Positions 13,507 through 16,027 of a stretch of 16,027 nucleotides of DNA are shown piece after piece; the first letter of the stretch is position 1, and each line of letters opens with the position of its first letter. The notes below the pieces were generated by a model that saw only the letters and a list, made by a program, of their open reading frames with translations, searched no databases and was not told the DNA's origin. The stretch covers positions 1 to 16,027 of the forward strand of contig CAZSVI010000087.1 of the NCBI GenBank assembly GCA_964610205.1, read 5' to 3'. Position numbers and translations under genes: made by a program. The DNA is from CAZSVI01 sp964610205. Its GTDB lineage: Bacteria; Bacillota; Clostridia; DSM-8532.

Positions 13507-15135
13507 ATGATGAAAAGAAAAATAATTATGTTCACTGTATTACTGCTTGCGGCTTCTCTTGTATTCTCTGCATGCGGCACAGATAATACATTAACGGATG
13601 CAGGTGCGACATCTGACGCCGCATCCTCTTCCGGTGCTTCGGATACGGCACTGGAGCCGCCGGGTAAAATCAGATTTTTTTATGTTACATCAGGAATTTC
13701 TACGCCTGAAGATATGGACTTTAAAAACAATGTTATTCTTGATGAAATATCTAAGATGGCAAATGTAGAAATAACCGAAGTAATTGTCCCGCCCTGGTCG
13801 GATATTGTCACTCAGTTTAATCTAATGATGGCATCAGGTAATATTTGCGATGTTGTCCATTATAATCTGCCGACTGATTTAATTTCAAACGGAAAACTCG
13901 GCGCTTTTATTGAGCTATCGGATATAATTAAGAATTCGGAAATATTGTCTGAACGTTATTCTCCATACATGGAACAAATAAAAGCAGACGATAATAATAT
14001 CTATTGCATTCGTTCATTACCTTCTGACGGTGATGTCAATAATGCGTTTGGAGTACGGTATGATTTGCTTAAAGATATAGGATATACGAAAATTCCGGAA
14101 ACAATGGACGGCTGGATAGATGCCATGAGAAAACTGAAAGCAAAATATCCGGATTCCATACCTTACACCAGCCGTGAAAACCTTCATTGGTGCGAGTTTG
14201 TATTTAGTTCTTACGGCTGTTCCGGTTGGGGATATAAATGGCAGTATTATAACGGTAAAATGATACATCCTTTTGAGCACCCTCTTTACAAAGAAGCCAT
14301 CAAAACTTACAATTTAATGCTTAAAGAAGAGCTTATGGATAGAGAATTTGTTACAAGCAAAAACCAGGACTTTCAGGACAAGCGGCTTAATAAAAAAGTG
14401 CTTATAAATCAGCAAAACGCAGGTGGATTAAGTTCATGGATATACCGTTTTGCAACAGTTGGCATAGACGAGGCTATAATAATCCCAGCCCAGTGGCCTA
14501 AAATAGATGATCCCCTGTTAGATCCCCGAAGTGTCTATGAAGGGCAGCTTCCCTTGGGTACCCACTCTATGGCAATTGCTTCATCAAGTCAAAATAAGGA
14601 TGCTGCTGCAAGATTCATTGAGGCATTGCTTTCGGATAAATGTAAAGAGTTGACCATATGGGGACGTGAAGGTATTGAATTCAATATCGCAGATGGGAAA
14701 AAAGTCATTGACATTGAAAAATCCGCACAGACAGAATGGCGTGAATTGTATGGTGCAATGTTTGGCGGCTCGAGAGAAAGCCTTGAGTTATGGGTGCAGA
14801 TAGCTATCGAAAACACAAAATTAGATAGCGCCCAAAAACAAGAGTATAAAAAGCTATATTGGGAACAATTCAATAAAGTATATGCTGATGCCAATTCAGT
14901 GCCTATTAATCCAATGAAATTTATCATACTTGAGGCAGATACGGATTCAAGAAGAATTGAAGCTGAAAATGAAGCCAGGACAATTACAGTAAAGGCGATG
15001 CTGGAGGAAATAAGCCTTGAGGAATTTGATGTTCAGGCAGCAAATTTTATAAAAAGATATCAGGATATAACCGACGAATATAATATAAAGCTGCCGGAAG
15101 CAATAAAGAAGGCAGAGAAGGCGTCAACCAGGTAA
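13507..15135 (+). CDS. Lipoprotein extracellular solute-binding protein (LplA/YtcQ-like)
   Basis: A 542-residue sugar-binding lipoprotein. The signal peptide MMKRKIIMFTVLLLAASL ends in the lipobox VFSAC, with Cys23 lipidated. A Ser/Ala/Thr/Asp-rich linker leads to the SBP domain beginning near GKIRFFYVTSG. Landmarks are VIVPPWSDIVTQFNLMMASG, IYCIRSLPSDGDVNNAFGVRYD, RKLKAKYPDSIPYTSREN and ARFIEALLSDK, consistent with the long SBPs that pair with YteP- and YtcP-type permeases. Two such permease loci follow, the first broken. AGGAGG (13490-13495) precedes the first ATG by 11 bases; the second ATG, at 13510, is also usable. It is clearly diverged from the 571-aa SBP of the left operon. The ligand is unknown. 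It is the first gene after the rightward promoter and candidate operator. Confidence 0.9.
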   Translation: MMKRKIIMFTVLLLAASLVFSACGTDNTLTDAGATSDAASSSGASDTALEPPGKIRFFYVTSGISTPEDMDFKNNVILDEISKMANVEITEVIVPPWSDIVTQFNLMMASGNICDVVHYNLPTDLISNGKLGAFIELSDIIKNSEILSERYSPYMEQIKADDNNIYCIRSLPSDGDVNNAFGVRYDLLKDIGYTKIPETMDGWIDAMRKLKAKYPDSIPYTSRENLHWCEFVFSSYGCSGWGYKWQYYNGKMIHPFEHPLYKEAIKTYNLMLKEELMDREFVTSKNQDFQDKRLNKKVLINQQNAGGLSSWIYRFATVGIDEAIIIPAQWPKIDDPLLDPRSVYEGQLPLGTHSMAIASSSQNKDAAARFIEALLSDKCKELTIWGREGIEFNIADGKKVIDIEKSAQTEWRELYGAMFGGSRESLELWVQIAIENTKLDSAQKQEYKKLYWEQFNKVYADANSVPINPMKFIILEADTDSRRIEAENEARTITVKAMLEEISLEEFDVQAANFIKRYQDITDEYNIKLPEAIKKAEKASTR

Positions 15136-15150
15136 ACATCTTTTGTTTTA

Positions 15151-15189
15151 TTTTCGCGCCGGTGGTCATAAATACTTCCGGCGCGAAAA
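15151..15189 (+). promoter_or_regulatory. GC-rich intercistronic stem-loop after the right SBP gene
   Basis: TTTTCGCGCCGG (15151-15162) pairs perfectly with CCGGCGCGAAAA (15178-15189) around a 15-base loop. The U's precede rather than follow the stem on the plus strand, so it is not a canonical terminator. It starts 15 bases after the SBP stop. This is the same placement as the hairpin after the left lipoprotein SBP, suggesting 3'-end protection of SBP mRNA. Confidence 0.75.
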
Positions 15190-15239
15190 ATTAAAAGCGA
15201 TATTTCAGTTGTTCCAGTAAATAACAGGAGGCAATAGTA

Positions 15240-15547
15240 TTGTCAAACAGTACAAGCAGTCAAGCGGCAAGTATTTATAAACACTACGGATTTAACAGAA
15301 AAAGGGATTTCCCTGTTTACGAGTGTGACAATCGGATTAGAGCAAATATTCCTGTTGTATACTCCCCCGGTTTATGAAGTCGGCGTTGTTATCAGCACCT
15401 ACACATATCGCCTTGGTATAGAGCAGGCGCGTTTTTCTCTTACTTCCGCCATAGCCATAGGTTTAACCCAATCTGTCATAAACTTTATTCCAGTGTATAC
15501 GGACAAACCGTCTGGCTAAAAAATTAGCAGGGTGGTCAATTTGGTAA
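15240..15547 (+). pseudogene. Remnant of an LplB/YteP-type sugar permease gene (internal deletion and frameshift)
   Basis: An AGGAGG ribosome site (about 15226-15231) precedes a TTG at 15240 that opens SNSTSSQAASIYKHYGFNRKR, a plausible permease N-terminus. That frame stops at 15377. From about 15310 another frame encodes the C-terminal end of a YteP/LplB-type permease: GLEQIFLLYTPPVYEVG, VISTYTYRLGIEQARFSLTS and QSVINFIPVYT. It then hits TAA at 15517. Dropping one base near 15503 restores ANRLAKKLAGWSIW and a stop at 15545-15547, the expected family ending. About 220-230 codons carrying the membrane core and EAA loop are missing. A tandem GCCATA duplication near 15447-15458 adds two residues (AIAI). 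So the gene has a large deletion, a frameshift and smaller changes. It lies between the SBP and the YtcP-type permease, where the intact gene would be expected. Confidence 0.87.
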
Positions 15548-15585
15548 TTGTACTGCTATTAAAAGAGAAACGGAGATAGAAAACA

Positions 15586-16027
15586 ATGAAAAAAAGTTCA
15601 GGAGAAAAAATATTTCAGGTCATTAATGTATTCTTAATGCTTATAGTTATATCAACAATCCTTTTTCCGCTCATGCACATTTTCAGTGTTTCGGTAAGCG
15701 ATAGCGTCGCAGTAACCACTTTGCGCGTGGGATTATTGCCGAAAGGTTTTGATACCGGAGCATATAAAAAGGTATTAAGCGATGCTGTTTTCATCCGTTC
15801 GCTTGTTAATACTGCATTAATCATGGTTATTACAACGTTTTTGTCCATTATTATTATTACAATGATGGCATATGCATTATCGAAGGAATATTTCTTCGGC
15901 AAGAGATTTATTACTTATTATTTTGTAATTACAATGTATTTTTCAGGCGGCCTTATCCCCTCCTATCTTTTAGTATCAAAATATTTAGGATTGAATAATA
16001 ATTATCTTGCATACATACTGCCGGTGC
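15586..16027 (+). CDS. LplC/YtcP-type carbohydrate ABC transporter permease (partial, runs off the window)
   Basis: The first 147 codons are visible from the ATG at 15586, which has a GGAG ribosome site about ten bases upstream (15572-15575). The protein begins MKKSSGEKIFQVINVFLMLI. It has a first membrane helix near 10-32 (FPLMHIFSVSVSD follows), an outer loop with GLLPKGFDTGAYKKVL, and further helices from about 70. YFSGGLIPSYLLVSKYLGLN is the strongly conserved GGLIP.Y signature of YtcP/LplC-type permeases. The EAA loop would lie beyond the edge. It should pair with a YteP-type permease, but the adjacent copy is broken, so a partner would have to come from elsewhere. The visible reading frame shows no damage. 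Confidence 0.9.
   Translation, partial: MKKSSGEKIFQVINVFLMLIVISTILFPLMHIFSVSVSDSVAVTTLRVGLLPKGFDTGAYKKVLSDAVFIRSLVNTALIMVITTFLSIIIITMMAYALSKEYFFGKRFITYYFVITMYFSGGLIPSYLLVSKYLGLNNNYLAYILPV

Noticed and set aside
14589..14927. 112-codon minus-strand open frame inside the right SBP gene
   Set aside because: It is antisense to a lipoprotein SBP with a clear signal peptide and good codon pattern; no independent evidence.
15240..15377. Possible 45-codon small gene starting at TTG with a good ribosome site
   Set aside because: Its ribosome site and first about 22 codons are better explained as the surviving start of the deleted permease; codons after that overlap the permease C-terminal frame.
15615..15902. 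95-codon minus-strand open frame at the right end
   Set aside because: The plus strand here encodes an intact YtcP-type permease with a ribosome site and the GGLIPSY signature, so this is a shadow.

Overview
The window looks like accessory carbohydrate-uptake DNA from an AT-rich Gram-positive bacterium, most likely an anaerobic member of the Clostridia. Signs of this are strong AAGGAGG-type ribosome binding sites, lipobox signal peptides on two solute-binding proteins, MalF/MalG- and Lpl-type ABC permeases with no ATPase gene alongside (these importers usually borrow a shared MsmX-type ATPase), and a secreted protein with many cysteines. No RNA gene, transposase, CRISPR array or regulator gene was found. 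The species cannot be named from the sequence.

Left block (about 1-13083, all on the minus strand) reads as one long operon. In transcription order: a secreted parallel beta-helix protein; a lipoprotein solute-binding protein (SBP) of 571 aa; a very large SBP of 988 aa with two carbohydrate-binding-like domains ahead of its SBP domain; a MalF-type and a MalG-type permease; a secreted NHL/TPR protein anchored by a C-terminal membrane helix; a Yip1-family membrane protein; a large secreted DUF5696 protein; and, cut by the window edge, the first 19 codons of what looks like another permease. Spacing is tight, with ATGA overlaps at two junctions. Hairpins lie in the two wider gaps on either side of the lipoprotein SBP.

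The 423-bp divergent intergenic region (13084-13506) carries two face-to-face promoters that appear to be inverted copies of one another. Each has TTGTTT, a 17-bp spacer, and TACAAT or TATAAT. A near-identical 25-bp block spans each -35 region, and an 18-bp pseudo-palindrome AAGRTGTGTGCRCATYTT lies just downstream of each predicted transcription start. This suggests one regulator controls both directions.

Right block (13507-16027, plus strand) is an Lpl/Ytc-type sugar importer: a lipoprotein SBP, a GC-rich hairpin, a first permease that is clearly broken (large internal deletion plus a frameshift near the C-terminus), and a second, apparently intact permease running off the end.

Taken together, the locus would bind and import an oligosaccharide released from a polysaccharide. 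The large SBP, beta-helix protein and DUF5696 protein would act on or bind glycan outside the cell. The NHL/TPR, Yip1 and DUF5696 genes lie between two sets of permease genes and form an uncharacterised membrane and surface module, which is the best candidate here for undescribed biology. The substrate is unknown.
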